Shown: one piece after another, positions 48,865 to 60,283 of the stretch
Position numbering within the stretch: position 1 is the stretch's first letter
Layout of the letters: each line of letters opens with the position of its first letter
Assembly (NCBI RefSeq): GCF_000754815.1
Contig: NZ_KN150747.1
Span: 1,953,908 to 2,017,907 of the forward strand
Origin: Yersinia ruckeri ATCC 29473
GTDB lineage: Bacteria > Pseudomonadota > Gammaproteobacteria > Enterobacterales > Enterobacteriaceae
Direction of reading: 5' to 3'
Length of the DNA stretch: 64,000 nucleotides
Translations under genes and position numbers: made by a program
Notes under the pieces: generated by a model
Seen by the model: the letters and a program-made list of their open reading frames with translations, nothing else
The model's database searches: none
Told to the model about the DNA's origin: nothing

Positions 48865-49617
48865 CTACTTACCGCACACTTCACACTGCGGCGCTTTAGT
48901 CAGTTTCAGGGTGCGAAACTCCAGCGTCATGGCATCCAGCATTAACAGGCGGCCACGGCGTACCTCTCCGTAACCAGTTAGCAGTTTAATTGTTTCCATC
49001 GCCTGTAAGCTGCCTATGGTGCCGACTAACGGTGCCATCACTCCAGCTTCAACGCAGGTAAGTGCCTCTCTACCGAATAAACGGCTGAGGCAACGGTAGC
49101 AAGGTTCGTCATCTCCATAGGTAAATACGCTGATTTGCCCTTCCATACGAATTGCTGCGCCGGAAACCAGTGGTTTTTTCTGGTAAAAGCACTGACGATT
49201 CAACTGTTCACGTATCGCTACGTTATCGGTACAGTCCAGCACTAAATCGTGTTCGGCTATGCTTACCGCCAGCGGCTGATCGTCCAGTTGGCGATCCAGC
49301 GTGGTGATGCTCAGGTGTGGATTGATTTGCTCAAGTGTCAAACGGGCAGAAGCCACTTTGCTCATGCCAATCCGGTCATCCCGATGTAGAATCTGTCGCT
49401 GTAAATTGGACAGTGAAACTCGGTCGAAATCCAGCAATGTCAGGTGACCAACCCCTGCTGCGGCTAAATATTGCGCAGCAGCGCAGCCCAGACCACCCAA
49501 GCCCACCACCAGAACCCGCGAAGCTTTCAGTTTTTCCTGACCATCAAAATCAAAACCACGCAGGACAATTTGCCGGTTATAACGCATCATTTCCGCATTC
49601 GATAGCTCCGGCAACAT
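48865..49617 (-). CDS. moeB: Molybdopterin-synthase adenylyltransferase MoeB
   Basis: Activates the C-terminal glycine of MoaD by adenylation. The 250-aa ThiF/E1-like protein shows RVLVVGLGGLGCAAAQYLAAAGVG (ATP-binding Rossmann), RQILHRDDRIG, DCTDNVAIREQLNRQC, and two Cys-x2-Cys zinc pairs (CYRC and CEVC). It begins 1 base after the moeA stop, so moeA-moeB is an operon, as in E. coli. Confidence 0.95.
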   Translation of the reverse strand: MLPELSNAEMMRYNRQIVLRGFDFDGQEKLKASRVLVVGLGGLGCAAAQYLAAAGVGHLTLLDFDRVSLSNLQRQILHRDDRIGMSKVASARLTLEQINPHLSITTLDRQLDDQPLAVSIAEHDLVLDCTDNVAIREQLNRQCFYQKKPLVSGAAIRMEGQISVFTYGDDEPCYRCLSRLFGREALTCVEAGVMAPLVGTIGSLQAMETIKLLTGYGEVRRGRLLMLDAMTLEFRTLKLTKAPQCEVCGK

Positions 49618-49618
49618 A

Positions 49619-50857
49619 TCAGCCTCTCAGCACAGGGTTAAACAGCTCGATCTCGACGCTTTCACCAACGGCGACGGAACCGCGATCCTGTTCCAGCACG
49701 ATAAAACAGTTACCTTGACTAAAAGAGCTAAAAACGTGCGAACCTTGATGACCGGTGCTGCTGACTTGCAGTTTTCCATCCGCGCTACGGGAGAGGCGGC
49801 CTCGCTGGAAATCCAGTCGCCCTGGCGATTTTTTCAGCGGTGTCATAGCAGTAGCAGTCAGGCGTAGCGGTGGCTGCCAGTGGGTATGCCCAGACAGTTT
49901 CGCCAGCAGCGGTTGCACCAGTTGATAGAAGGTCACCACGGCGGAAACTGGATTGCCCGGCAGGCCACAGAACCAGGCATTTTTCAGCTTACCGAAAGCG
50001 AAAGGTTTACCTGGCTTGATGGCCAGTTTCCAGAAGCTGACATCGCCCAGTTCTTCCAGCATTTGCTTGGTGTAATCAGCTTCTCCCACGGAAACACCAC
50101 CGCTGCTGATCACCAAATCGGCCACTTCATCGGCTCGTTGGAATGCGGTGCGCAGCGCGGATTGATCGTCGGGAATGACACCTAAATCAATAACCTGACA
50201 GCCTGATTGTTGCAGCATTAAACGTACTGCGAAACGATTGGTATCGTAAATTTGCCCTTCAGCCAGTGGTTGCCCGATGGCTTGCAGTTCATCTCCGGTT
50301 GAGAATATGGCCACTTTCAACTGACGTATGACTGGCAGTTCGGCGATACCCAGTGAGGCCAACAACGGTAACTCAGCCGCGCCCAGTTTGATGCCCGCAG
50401 GCAACACATCGGCACCTTGGCGAATATCTTCACCAGCTAGTCGAATATTTTGCCCACTTTTAATGGGTACATTGAACAATATGCCGCCATCGCTGATGGT
50501 AGCTTGTTCCTGCATAATAACCGCATCAGCACCGATGGGAATCGGCGCACCGGTCATAATTCGAATACAGGTATTGGCTGGCCATTCACCTTTGAACGGC
50601 GCGCCGGCAAAGGCTTTTCCAGCTACCGGTAAGGCTGTGCTAACGTTAATCTCATGGCTACGTACGGCGTAACCGTCCATCGCCGAGTTGGCAAAAGGTG
50701 GGACATTAATCGGGGAGGTCACGGAGGTAGCAGTCATCCGGCCAGCAGCATCGGTCAATGGAATGGATTCGGTGGCCGTTAACTGAGTCACTTGCGACAA
50801 CATTTTTTTCAGCGCCTGTTCCAGAGAGATTAAATCCGGGGTGTTACAGTGATCCAT
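49619..50857 (-). CDS. moeA: Molybdopterin molybdenumtransferase MoeA
   Basis: Inserts molybdate into adenylated molybdopterin. The start [20 protein letters not shown] gives 412 aa (E. coli 411). An upstream in-frame ATG at 50923 was rejected because its extra residues are not conserved. Key motifs: [65 protein letters not shown] and GLPGNPVS. First gene of moeAB, divergent from the small ORF at 50942. Confidence 0.95.
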   Translation of the reverse strand: MDHCNTPDLISLEQALKKMLSQVTQLTATESIPLTDAAGRMTATSVTSPINVPPFANSAMDGYAVRSHEINVSTALPVAGKAFAGAPFKGEWPANTCIRIMTGAPIPIGADAVIMQEQATISDGGILFNVPIKSGQNIRLAGEDIRQGADVLPAGIKLGAAELPLLASLGIAELPVIRQLKVAIFSTGDELQAIGQPLAEGQIYDTNRFAVRLMLQQSGCQVIDLGVIPDDQSALRTAFQRADEVADLVISSGGVSVGEADYTKQMLEELGDVSFWKLAIKPGKPFAFGKLKNAWFCGLPGNPVSAVVTFYQLVQPLLAKLSGHTHWQPPLRLTATAMTPLKKSPGRLDFQRGRLSRSADGKLQVSSTGHQGSHVFSSFSQGNCFIVLEQDRGSVAVGESVEIELFNPVLRG

Positions 50858-50941
50858 GCTGGGCTCCGTGGTCAGGATATCTGGCGGGTAAACAACTTCA
50901 CCGGCGGCAGATGATCCAATCAAATAGGTGAGGTGACTATT

Positions 50942-51040
50942 ATGTCAGAGATCGGCAATTGGGTGAATGAATGGTCGGGGGAAAGTCGTCAGCACTTCAC
51001 TCTCAGGCAAAATCAGGTATTAAATGGGGAGCAGCGATGA
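50942..51040 (+). CDS. Small ORF (32 aa) translationally coupled to a DUF924 remnant
   Basis: ATG at 50942 preceded by AGGTGAGG at 8 bases. The frame encodes a 32-residue polar peptide beginning [11 protein letters not shown] and ending NGEQR. Its TGA overlaps the ATG of the downstream DUF924 fragment (ATGA), which is a typical coupled arrangement. Not recognised; it could be a small gene or the N-terminal relic of a larger one. Confidence 0.35.
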   Translation: MSEIGNWVNEWSGESRQHFTLRQNQVLNGEQR

Positions 51041-51233
51041 ACAGCCAACAAATTCTGGATTTTTGGTTCAGTGAAATTGACCCGGCATTGTGGTTTAAAA
51101 AAGACGATAATTTCGACAAATTACTGAGCCAGCGTTTTGGCACGGTGTGGCAGGCGGGTGCCAAGGGAGAGTTGGCCGAGTTTCCAGTGCGGAAGAACTG
51201 GCTTTTTTATTGCAATCCGACTCTTCTTTTTAA
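51037..51233 (+). pseudogene. DUF924 gene with large internal deletion
   Basis: The N-terminus of a DUF924 protein is clear ([20 protein letters not shown], then ...FGTVWQAGAKGELAEF). The frame then breaks, and the typical C-terminus reappears in another frame at 51183-51233 as SSAEELAFLLQSDSSF followed by stop. Family members are about 180 aa, so roughly 110-120 central codons are missing. Good ribosome-binding site GGGGAG before the ATG, so the remnant may still be translated into a short non-functional product. Confidence 0.8.
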
Positions 51234-51242
51234 CCTCAGATT

Positions 51243-51280
51243 AAATCAGGTGCTCTTTAGTCATACTGAGCACCTGATTT
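51243..51280. terminator. Perfect 13-bp stem-loop after the DUF924 remnant
   Basis: AAATCAGGTGCTC and GAGCACCTGATTT flank a 12-base loop. The A/T ends make it usable in both directions: it closes the plus-strand remnant and the minus-strand fghA. Confidence 0.75.
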
Positions 51281-51333
51281 AATCGCGGGTTTGCATCTAT
51301 AACTTTGTCATTAACCTCGCAGGGTTCTGCTTG

Positions 51334-52188
51334 CTACAATAATGATTTTTTATGTAAATATTTTGCGTGAAAATGCAAATGATCTGCAATAAATGTCGCT
51401 ATGGTAAAATAACTATGGTCATAGCCTGGCTGAATACGAAGCACCAGCGACCCGTCTCGTTGGCGCGCAATTTCAGCCAATTTGGCCGGCTGAAGTTGGT
51501 CGGCTAAAAACTGATCGCCATCGCCTTGATCGACCAGAATGGGCAACGCGGTGTTGCTGATGGATAACAAATGGCAGCTATCGTATTGCAACCACTGAGA
51601 TTCATCTTCCCCCAGATAAGCGGTGAAAGCTTTACGCCCCCATGGTACCTGACAAGGATTCACAATCGGTGCGAAGGCGGAAACTGACTGATATTGCAGA
51701 GGATTACGCAGTGCCAGCATTAAAGCACCGTGGCCACCCATTGAGTGGCCGCTGATGGATTGTCGATCGCTGACGCTAAAGTGCTGACGAATCAAGTCGG
51801 GCAACTCTTTGCTGATATAATCATACATCCGAAAATGATCGGACCAGGGTTTTTGCGTGGCGTTCAAGTAGAACCCGGCACCCTGGCCAAGATCGTAGCC
51901 TTCATCGTTCGGCACATTCTCACCGCGTGGGCTGGTATCCGGCATGACCAGTACCAGACCCAGTTCGGCGGCAACGCGCTGTGCCCCAGCTTTCAGGGTA
52001 AAGTTTTCGTCATTGCAGGTCAGGCCTGACAGCCAATACAGCACCGGTGGTGGCGTGTCATCCCGCGGTGGCGGCAGATAAATGCTGAATGTCATGTTGC
52101 AATTCAAGCTGCTGGCGGTGTGGCGATAGCGCTGCTGCCAGCCGCCAAACATCCGGTGCTCTTCGAGAAGTTCAATTGACCTGTGCAT
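51334..52188 (-). CDS. fghA: S-formylglutathione hydrolase
   Basis: Esterase D-type serine hydrolase that releases formate from S-formylglutathione, the second step of formaldehyde detoxification. The 284-aa protein has nucleophile motif [11 protein letters not shown], oxyanion region [13 protein letters not shown], acid in DQGDGDQFL and catalytic His in YDHSYF. GGAGG lies 7 bases before the ATG. It starts 17 bases after the frmA stop and is co-transcribed with it. Confidence 0.95.
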   Translation of the reverse strand: MHRSIELLEEHRMFGGWQQRYRHTASSLNCNMTFSIYLPPPRDDTPPPVLYWLSGLTCNDENFTLKAGAQRVAAELGLVLVMPDTSPRGENVPNDEGYDLGQGAGFYLNATQKPWSDHFRMYDYISKELPDLIRQHFSVSDRQSISGHSMGGHGALMLALRNPLQYQSVSAFAPIVNPCQVPWGRKAFTAYLGEDESQWLQYDSCHLLSISNTALPILVDQGDGDQFLADQLQPAKLAEIARQRDGSLVLRIQPGYDHSYFTIATFIADHLHFHAKYLHKKSLL

Positions 52189-52205
52189 ATCTCTGCCTCC
52201 TTGCC

Positions 52206-53366
<1,161 letters not shown>

Positions 53367-53443
53367 TTAATTTAATGTTTTTTGTATTAAATATGTTAAT
53401 TTAATCAATTCAACGATTGATGATGGGACTGAACTTAAACGGC

Positions 53444-54313
53444 TCAGGCGGCTTCAATTTGCTCAATAATTAGCTGTTTCAGTGCCCGTACATTGGGGCT
53501 GAAGGCATCTCTACGCCAAATCAGCCAAGTGGCGGTATCGGCAAACTCAGCCGGTAGCTGATGCACCCGCACACGTTCGTGGCCAGGTAATAACGCCAGT
53601 ACTGAATGGGGAATCAACGCCAGACCGGCACCGCTAACCACGCAGGCCAGCATGGCGTGATAGGACTGGATTTCCAGAATGGCACCAGGCAAGACACCAG
53701 ATTGACGAAACCAGGACTCCAGTCTTAAACGGTAGGAGCAACTGGGACGGAAGGCAAACAAGGTTTTATCCACTGCATCGCTGGCCTGCTCGATCGGCGG
53801 GTGATCGACACAGGAAATGATCACCAACTGTTCGTCAAAGGCGCGACAGCCATGCAGTTCATCATGTTGAACTGGCCCATCGACCAGCGCTGCTGCCAGC
53901 GTACCGGCACGCACCTGCTCAATAATTTCGCCGGAAGTGCCGGTTATCAGGGAAAGTGACACCTGAGAATAGCGTAGATGATAAGCCGCCAACAGATTGG
54001 GCAAGCGGCTGGCGGCAGTACTTTCCATTGAGCCTAGCGGGAAGCTCCCCGCTGGCTCTCCGGCATGGGTAATGCGCATCGCTTCTTCACTCAATGCCAG
54101 AATACGGTGGGCATAACAGAGAAAGTTATGGCCCATCGGCGAAAGGCGCAGACGCTGTTTTTCTCGGATAAACAGGTCGGCTCCCAGCTCCACCTCCAAC
54201 TGGCGCAGGCGGGTGGTCAAGTTAGACGGCACACGGTGCATCTGTTCTGCAGCACGAGCGACGGAACCGGTTTCCGCCACGCAGCAAAACATACGCAGTT
54301 GGGTCAAATCCAT
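53444..54313 (-). CDS. LysR-family transcriptional regulator, PtrR/YneJ-like
   Basis: A 289-aa LysR regulator. The winged HTH is residues 1-60 (MDLTQLRMFCCVAETGSVAR, then PSNLTTRLRQLEVELG). The effector domain follows (about 90-289) with GSMESTAASRLPNLLAAYH and SCSYRLRLESWF, which resemble E. coli YneJ/PtrR. The start at 54313 was chosen for AGAGA 6 bases upstream. It is divergent from the MFS gene at 54435 (121 bases apart), the classic arrangement for a LysR regulator and its target. Its effector is unknown. Confidence 0.88.
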   Translation of the reverse strand: MDLTQLRMFCCVAETGSVARAAEQMHRVPSNLTTRLRQLEVELGADLFIREKQRLRLSPMGHNFLCYAHRILALSEEAMRITHAGEPAGSFPLGSMESTAASRLPNLLAAYHLRYSQVSLSLITGTSGEIIEQVRAGTLAAALVDGPVQHDELHGCRAFDEQLVIISCVDHPPIEQASDAVDKTLFAFRPSCSYRLRLESWFRQSGVLPGAILEIQSYHAMLACVVSGAGLALIPHSVLALLPGHERVRVHQLPAEFADTATWLIWRRDAFSPNVRALKQLIIEQIEAA

Positions 54314-54434
54314 GGGCATTCTCTTTTCGTGATTAACTTTGTGACTATTATTCATTTTTTTTGATTCTAGTGTCGGCGCATGATATTAGCAACTTTCTTT
54401 TAACTGGCAGTATTGGTTCCGGTAGGTGATGGAT

Positions 54435-55586
54435 ATGGCGTTAAGAATTGCATTAAGTGGTTTTCTGGCATTGGTCGTCGCGATGGGCATTGGCCGCTTT
54501 GCCTTTACGCCACAGGTGCCTTTAATGATAGCCGAACATCAGTTCAGCCTGACTGGAGCGGGCTTGGTCGCGGCATTTAACTATTTGGGCTATCTGTGTG
54601 GTGCCTACGACGCTATGCGCGCCAGCCGTCATGTCGAACGGCGTTTATGGCTTGGTGTGTGGGGCGCGGTGACGCTGACGTTGCTGTCGGCCGTGGTCAA
54701 TGGCCCGTGGTGGCACGGCGGGGTGCGTTTCGCCATTGGCTGGGCCAGCGGTTGGTCGATGGTGCTGGTGGCGGCCTGGACCAATGAGCGTCTGGCACAC
54801 TATGGCCGTCCGGCGTTGAGCGCCGCCGTCTTTGCTGGGCCGGGTGCGGGAATCTTCATCAGCGGCCTATTAGCCGTTATCATCCACAGTTTTGCCTTGA
54901 GCGCCTCGCAGGCGTGGCTGGTTTATGGTGCATTGGCTTTGCTATTGATTGGCTCGATCAGTATTAATCTGCCGAGGGCTGGGGAATTACACCGTCCGCA
55001 GGTGGTGGTTACACCGTTGGTGCTGACACCCGCGTTAAAACGTTTGGTGTGGAGTTATAGTCTGGCGGGCTTTGGCTATATCTTACCAGCGACGTTTCTA
55101 TCACAAATGGCGACGTCCCGCTTCCCTGATAGCCTGTTTGCACAATTTGTCTGGCCGGTATTTGGTGGCGCGGCGGTTATCGGCATTGGTTTGGGCATTC
55201 TGACGAGGCACTGCCTGAGTACGCAAACTCGTTTGGCGTTGACGCTCTGGGTACAAGCGCTGGGCGTGTTGTGCGCCGAATGGGTTCCAGGGGTGAGCGG
55301 TCTGATACTTGGAGCGGTATTTACCGGCGGTGGTTTCCTCAGTGTCGTGCAACTTGCTCTGCAACATGGCCGTGAACTGGCACCTAACCATACTCGTTAT
55401 ATGGCAGGTTTGCTAACCACCGGCTATGCCCTTGGGCAATGTGTTGGGCCGATATTGTCGGCAATCTCAACGGCATTAACCCATCGGCTAGAACCTGCGC
55501 TTTATGTCGCGGTGATGGCATTGATGATTGCTGGTGGTCTGGTGATCAATACGGCAGCTCGCACCGGTAAAAATACGGCAGCATAA
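54435..55586 (+). CDS. YbfB/YjiJ-family MFS transporter
   Basis: A membrane protein of 383 aa with 12 predicted helices. The family signature GIGRFAFTPQVPLMI lies in helix 1, with FNYLGYLCGAYDAMRA in helix 2-3. C-terminal helices include SLAGFGYILPATFLSQMA and TTGYALGQCVGPILSA. The start MALRIALSG was chosen with GGTAGG 8 bases upstream; GTG 54426 and ATG 54429 are alternatives. Substrate unknown; control by the divergent LysR regulator is likely. Base composition is slightly more GC-rich than its neighbours. Confidence 0.87.
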   Translation: MALRIALSGFLALVVAMGIGRFAFTPQVPLMIAEHQFSLTGAGLVAAFNYLGYLCGAYDAMRASRHVERRLWLGVWGAVTLTLLSAVVNGPWWHGGVRFAIGWASGWSMVLVAAWTNERLAHYGRPALSAAVFAGPGAGIFISGLLAVIIHSFALSASQAWLVYGALALLLIGSISINLPRAGELHRPQVVVTPLVLTPALKRLVWSYSLAGFGYILPATFLSQMATSRFPDSLFAQFVWPVFGGAAVIGIGLGILTRHCLSTQTRLALTLWVQALGVLCAEWVPGVSGLILGAVFTGGGFLSVVQLALQHGRELAPNHTRYMAGLLTTGYALGQCVGPILSAISTALTHRLEPALYVAVMALMIAGGLVINTAARTGKNTAA

Positions 55587-55767
55587 ATTGCGGGAATCAA
55601 CGGTCTTAATCTTTGTGGATCAGGCTGTGATGCCGTTATTTCATCGGGACATGAAACACAATCACTGGATAATCCTGACGCTCTCATCTAGAGTGGTGCA
55701 CAAAATCCGGACGTGATCTGCATCAATGTTTACGCCTGCCGGGTGCGTACGCCTGCTGGAGAGAAGA

Positions 55768-56430
55768 ATGTCATCGCTAAGTAAAGAAGCAATATTGGTT
55801 CATGCTGCACTGGAAGCTCGTGGTCTTGAAACCCCTTTACGGGGGCAAGTGTTAGATTCAGAAACACGTAAACAGCGGATTCAGGCTCATATGACCGAGA
55901 TTATGCAATTACTCAATCTCGATTTGTCTGACGATAGCCTGGCTGATACCCCAAGACGTATCGCAAAAATGTATGTCGATGAAATTTTCTCCGGTTTGGA
56001 TTATGCCAATTTCCCTAAAATCACCGTCATTGAAAACAAGATGAAAGTAGACGAAATGGTCACGGTGCGAGACATTACGCTAACCAGCACCTGCGAGCAC
56101 CACTTCGTCACCATTGATGGTAAGGCCACGGTTGCTTATATTCCGAAAGACAGCGTGATCGGCTTGTCCAAAATTAATCGCATCGTTCAGTTTTTCGCCC
56201 AGCGCCCACAGGTGCAAGAACGTTTGACGCAGCAAATTTTGCTAGCGTTACAGACTTTGTTAGGAACCAGTAATGTCGCGGTATCGATTGATGCGGTGCA
56301 TTATTGCGTAAAAGCTCGCGGTATCCGCGATGCGACCAGTGCCACGACGACCACGTCATTGGGCGGGTTATTTAAATCCAGCCAGAATACCCGCCAGGAA
56401 TTCCTGCGCGCGGTGCGTCACAGCAGTTAA
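55768..56430 (+). CDS. folE: GTP cyclohydrolase I
   Basis: First enzyme of tetrahydrofolate synthesis, GTP to 7,8-dihydroneopterin triphosphate. The start [19 protein letters not shown] gives 220 aa (E. coli 222). Zinc ligands Cys109, His112 and Cys180 are in TSTCEHHFV and HYCVKARG. The substrate loop is [26 protein letters not shown] precedes the ATG; an upstream in-frame ATG at 55726 is not supported by alignment. Followed by yeiB after 53 bases, as in E. coli. Confidence 0.96.
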   Translation: MSSLSKEAILVHAALEARGLETPLRGQVLDSETRKQRIQAHMTEIMQLLNLDLSDDSLADTPRRIAKMYVDEIFSGLDYANFPKITVIENKMKVDEMVTVRDITLTSTCEHHFVTIDGKATVAYIPKDSVIGLSKINRIVQFFAQRPQVQERLTQQILLALQTLLGTSNVAVSIDAVHYCVKARGIRDATSATTTTSLGGLFKSSQNTRQEFLRAVRHSS

Positions 56431-56483
56431 TCCTTTTTTGCATAAGATGGCACGCCATTGTGCCACTACACTGGATGTCAACT

Positions 56484-57650
56484 ATGCGTCAACGGATCGC
56501 AACCTTGGACAGCGTGAGAGGGCTGGCCATTCTTGGCATTCTTCTCCTTAATATCAGCGCTTTTGGCCTACCTAAGGCGGCTTACCTTAATCCGGCCTTT
56601 CTGGGACTACCTTCGTTATCTGATGCCTGGACCTGGGCGGTGCTGGATATTTTTGCTCAGGCCAAGTTTTTATCGATGTTCGCCATTTTATTTGGCGCCG
56701 GACTTGAGCTATTACTTCACCGAGGAAAAGGCTGGATTCAGGCACGGCTTTCGATTTTGCTGTTGCTAGGGCTGATTCACGGTATTTTCTTTTGGGATGG
56801 CGATATCCTGCTGGCCTACAGTCTGATTGGTTTGGTGTGCTGGCGAATGATCCGCGACGCCAAAAGTGCCGATAGCCTATTGAGAACCGGAGCCGTGCTA
56901 TATCTCATCGGCGTGGGTGTATTGTTACTTCTTGGGTTTATTGTGACTGGTGAGCCGGGGCAGTTCTGGATGCCTGGCCCAGCGGAAATCCAGTATGAGC
57001 AATTTTGGAAACTAAAAGGTGGCAGCGAAGCCTGGATCAATCGCGTTGATCTATTATCGTCCAATTTGATCGCCATTGGCGCGCAATATGGTTGGGAATT
57101 GGCTGGATTTATGCTGTTTGGCGCAGGATTGATGCGCAGCGGTTGGTTACGCGGACAGTATAGTTTGCAGCATTATCGTTTGCAGGCGACGTGGATGATA
57201 CCGCTTTCACTGCTTATCCAGATTCCGGCGATTGCAGCACAATGGCAGTTGCAATGGGAATATCGCTGGACGGGTTTTCTGCTCCAGGTGCCGCGAGAAC
57301 TGGGCGCACCGTTACAAACATTGGGCTATCTGGCGCTATGCTACGGTTTCTGGCCGACGCTATCACGTTGGCGCATCAGCCACTGGTTAGCGAATGTTGG
57401 CCGCATGGCGCTGAGTAACTATCTGTTGCAAACCTTGATTTGTACTACACTGTTTTACCGCTTTGGCCTCTATCAGCAATTGGATCGACTGCAATTACTC
57501 ATGGTGGTACCCGCTGTTTGGTTATGTAACCTATTGTTTTCTAATCTTTGGTTAAGCTATTTTAACCAGGGACCGATTGAGTGGGTATGGCGCCGGTTGA
57601 CGGCCTATGCCAGCGGGCAACCGGCTCGTCATTCTGACGGCAAAGCTTAA
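56484..57650 (+). CDS. yeiB: DUF418 inner-membrane protein YeiB
   Basis: A multi-helix inner-membrane protein of 388 aa (E. coli 385) with an acyltransferase-3-like N-terminal region (TLDSVRGLAILGILLLNISA) and the C-terminal DUF418 domain (GRMALSNYLLQTLICTTLFY; FNQGPIEWVWR). MRQRIATLDSVRG was taken as the start because it aligns with the E. coli N-terminus; ATG 56475 and GTG 56460 are alternatives. Function unknown. Probably in an operon with folE. Confidence 0.93.
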   Translation: MRQRIATLDSVRGLAILGILLLNISAFGLPKAAYLNPAFLGLPSLSDAWTWAVLDIFAQAKFLSMFAILFGAGLELLLHRGKGWIQARLSILLLLGLIHGIFFWDGDILLAYSLIGLVCWRMIRDAKSADSLLRTGAVLYLIGVGVLLLLGFIVTGEPGQFWMPGPAEIQYEQFWKLKGGSEAWINRVDLLSSNLIAIGAQYGWELAGFMLFGAGLMRSGWLRGQYSLQHYRLQATWMIPLSLLIQIPAIAAQWQLQWEYRWTGFLLQVPRELGAPLQTLGYLALCYGFWPTLSRWRISHWLANVGRMALSNYLLQTLICTTLFYRFGLYQQLDRLQLLMVVPAVWLCNLLFSNLWLSYFNQGPIEWVWRRLTAYASGQPARHSDGKA

Positions 57651-57694
57651 CGGCGATAAATGAATAAACTGCAATCAACAGGTTAAAATAATGT

Positions 57695-57731
57695 ATGTAA
57701 GCGTTTTCTTTCCTGTGACGGATTTCACGTA
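57695..57731. promoter_or_regulatory. Gal operator-like and CRP-like sites upstream of galS
   Basis: ATGTAAGCGTTTTCTT (57695-57710) matches 13 of 16 positions of the GalR/GalS operator. TGTGA-CGGATT-TCACG (57714-57729) is a CRP-type palindrome. This fits autoregulation of galS and catabolite control. Confidence 0.6.
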
Positions 57732-57813
57732 GTCACGACCACAAACTGGTTAGGATAGGCGGATTATTGGCGCGATGGATTCATCCGCACTGCCTACTTC
57801 ACCACAGGTCGAG

Positions 57814-58857
57814 ATGTCTATGACGGTTACACACATTATTACTATCCGCGATGTGGCTAGGTTGGCTGGCGTCTCACTCGCTACTGTGTCGCGGGTGCTG
57901 AATAATAGCGCTGCGATCCGACCTGCGACTCGAACTGCTGTCCTGCAAGCCGTTGCAGAGCTGGGTTATCGCCCGAATGCCAACGCGCAGGCATTGGCCA
58001 GTCAAAGCAGCGATACCATTGGTGTCGTGGTGATGGATGTGTCCGATCCCTTTTTCGGTGCTCTGGTTAAAGCGGTGGATACCGTGGCACAGCAGCATAA
58101 TAAATATCTGTTGATCGGCAACAGTTATCATCAGGCAGAGAAAGAACGTCATGCGATTGAGGTATTGATTCGTCAGCGCTGCAATGCGTTGGTCGTTCAC
58201 GCCAAAGCATTGGGCGACGCTGAACTGATCGACTTTTTGGATCAGGTTCCCGGCATGGTCTTGATTAATCGTATTATCCCCGGTTATGAATCTCGTTGTG
58301 TTGGGCTGGACAATGTTAGCGGTGCGCATATTGCCTGCCGGTTACTACTCAGGCAAGGGCACCGGCGCATTGGTTTCCTCGGTTCTAATCATCCGATTGA
58401 AGATGTTGTCCAGCGTCAGCAAGGATATATTCAGGCGTTAGAATCTGCGGATATTAACCCGCAGGAAAGCTGGCGAGCTTATGCATCACCTGATCTAGCG
58501 GGTGGTGAAGCCGCCATGATCGACCTATTAGGGCGCAACCTGAATTTGAGTGCGGTTTTTGCCTACAACGATTCCATGGCTGCTGGCGCGATGGCAGTAC
58601 TGAAAGAAAACGGTATCATGGTGCCGGAACAATTCTCGCTGGTGGGTTTTGATGATATTCCGATTGCCCGCTACACCAGTCCAAAGTTAACGACTGTGCT
58701 CTATCCTATTGTTTCAATGGCGACTTTAGCCACCCAACTGGCCCTATTTAGTGCTGGGCAGGTCTCTGAAGATAACGCAGCTTACTGCTTTCAACCCACC
58801 CTGGTACCGCGTCATTCAGTGGCGGTTTGTCAAACTGTGGCACCGCTCACTAGTTGA
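57814..58857 (+). CDS. galS: LacI-family galactose isorepressor GalS
   Basis: Represses mglBAC and itself until galactose or fucose binds. The 347-aa protein has the LacI HTH ([20 protein letters not shown]) and hinge ([13 protein letters not shown]), then a periplasmic-binding-like core with [20 protein letters not shown] and the C-terminal [20 protein letters not shown] at 57814 was chosen with AGG 5 bases upstream; a further upstream ATG at 57775 adds 13 residues. In the same place and orientation as in E. coli, just before mglB. Confidence 0.93.
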   Translation: MSMTVTHIITIRDVARLAGVSLATVSRVLNNSAAIRPATRTAVLQAVAELGYRPNANAQALASQSSDTIGVVVMDVSDPFFGALVKAVDTVAQQHNKYLLIGNSYHQAEKERHAIEVLIRQRCNALVVHAKALGDAELIDFLDQVPGMVLINRIIPGYESRCVGLDNVSGAHIACRLLLRQGHRRIGFLGSNHPIEDVVQRQQGYIQALESADINPQESWRAYASPDLAGGEAAMIDLLGRNLNLSAVFAYNDSMAAGAMAVLKENGIMVPEQFSLVGFDDIPIARYTSPKLTTVLYPIVSMATLATQLALFSAGQVSEDNAAYCFQPTLVPRHSVAVCQTVAPLTS

Positions 58858-58869
58858 GCATTTATTCTT

Positions 58870-58885
58870 GTGTAACCGTTTTCAA
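58870..58885. promoter_or_regulatory. GalS/GalR operator of mglBAC
   Basis: GTGTAACCGTTTTCAA matches GTGNAANCGNTTNCAC at all but the last position. It lies directly beside a CRP site. Confidence 0.75.
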
Positions 58886-58887
58886 TC

Positions 58888-58903
58888 TGTGAGAAAATTC
58901 ACA
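58888..58903. promoter_or_regulatory. CRP-cAMP site of the mgl promoter
   Basis: TGTGA-GAAAAT-TCACA is a perfect CRP core palindrome within the symmetric AATC...GATT arms. It adjoins the Gal operator, matching the mgl arrangement in E. coli. Confidence 0.8.
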
Positions 58904-59005
58904 GATTATTAACAAGCTCCCGTCTATGCTTTAATCGTTTTCTATCTAAATGGATCAAAAAATGACCCGGCAGGGGATAAACATTGCCGGTAATGGCCAG
59001 CAGAT

Positions 59006-59023
59006 AGTGCCAAGCGTTTTCAC
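59006..59023. promoter_or_regulatory. Possible second Gal operator in the mgl leader
   Basis: GTGCCAAGCGTTTTCAC has a good right half and a left half displaced by one base. It is a weak candidate for a second repressor site. Confidence 0.35.
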
Positions 59024-59275
59024 CGTCACTAACGATAGTCCGTTCTTTTCCCGGAAGCGTCACTTTTCAGACCGCCTGTTTGTTGGTCAGAAAAAGTTGT
59101 TTTCAGGGACGCGTAATTTTCGTTAATGATAGGCTGCCTACACAGCTTTTTCGGAGTGAATGAGGTCAAGGACGATAGGTATTCAGTTGTCAGCTGCTCT
59201 AACCGATGGTTTCGATTATCGCAAAGGCAACGGTGTTATCACCCTGTACTACCCTACATAAACCCGGAGATACAA

Positions 59276-60271
59276 ATGAATAAGAAGGTTTTCACTTTAG
59301 CTACCCTGGTTGCCAGCATGATGTTTGGCGCAGCCGCTCAGGCAGATACCCGCATTGGTGTAACCATTTATAAATATGACGACAACTTTATGTCTGTTGT
59401 GCGTAAAGCGATTGAAAAAGATGCCAAAGGCTCACCTGATGTGACTTTGCTGATGAATGATTCGCAGAATGATCAATCGAAACAAAATGACCAGATCGAC
59501 GTATTGTTGGCCAAAGGCGTTAAAGCGTTGGCGATTAACCTGGTCGATCCTGCGGCAGCTCCAGTGGTGATTGATAAAGCGCGCGCAAACGATATTCCTA
59601 TCGTGTTTTATAATAAAGAGCCATCTCGCAAAGCGTTGGATAGCTATGACAAAGCTTATTATGTCGGCACCGACTCCAAAGAGTCTGGTGTGATTCAAGG
59701 TGAATTGATTGCCAAGCACTGGAAAGCTTCACCTGCATGGGATTTGAACAAAGATGGTCAGATTCAATATGTGTTGCTGAAAGGTGAACCGGGCCATCCA
59801 GATGCTGAAGCGCGTACCACTTATGTCATTAAAACCCTGAATGATAAAGAAGGTATCAAGACTCAGCAATTGCAGTTAGACACCGCAATGTGGGATACGG
59901 CGCAGGCGAAAGATAAAATGGATGCCTGGTTATCTGGCCCTAATGCCAATAAAATTGAAGTGGTTATTGCCAATAACGATGCAATGGCAATGGGCGCGAT
60001 TGAAGCACTGAAAGCTCACAATAAAACCAATATTCCAGTATTTGGTGTCGATGCTCTGCCAGAAGCGCTGGCACTGGTTAAATCAGGCCAAATGGCCGGT
60101 ACCGTTTTGAACGATGCCAATAACCAGGCGAAAGCGACCTTTGATTTGGCAAAGAATCTGGCTGCAGGGAAAAGTGCTACCGATGGTACCCAATGGAAAG
60201 TGGATAATAAAGTTGTCCGTATTCCCTATGTCGGTGTAGATAAAGACAACCTGACCCAGTTTACCAAGTAA
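59276..60271 (+). CDS. mglB: D-galactose/D-glucose binding protein MglB
   Basis: Periplasmic binding protein for galactose/glucose uptake and chemotaxis. The start [20 protein letters not shown] gives 331 aa (E. coli 332), signal peptide to residue 23 (QA). Sugar and Ca2+ ligands lie in [50 protein letters not shown] and [17 protein letters not shown]. The Ca2+ loop is [13 protein letters not shown] lies 7 bases before the ATG. First gene of mglBAC. Confidence 0.96.
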   Translation: MNKKVFTLATLVASMMFGAAAQADTRIGVTIYKYDDNFMSVVRKAIEKDAKGSPDVTLLMNDSQNDQSKQNDQIDVLLAKGVKALAINLVDPAAAPVVIDKARANDIPIVFYNKEPSRKALDSYDKAYYVGTDSKESGVIQGELIAKHWKASPAWDLNKDGQIQYVLLKGEPGHPDAEARTTYVIKTLNDKEGIKTQQLQLDTAMWDTAQAKDKMDAWLSGPNANKIEVVIANNDAMAMGAIEALKAHNKTNIPVFGVDALPEALALVKSGQMAGTVLNDANNQAKATFDLAKNLAAGKSATDGTQWKVDNKVVRIPYVGVDKDNLTQFTK

Positions 60272-60283
60272 GTTATTTATTCA

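Noticed and set aside
51243-51280. Perfect inverted repeat considered as a transposon end or integration scar
   Set aside because: It lies between two convergent gene ends, has a single copy in the window and no target duplication, so a bidirectional terminator is simpler.
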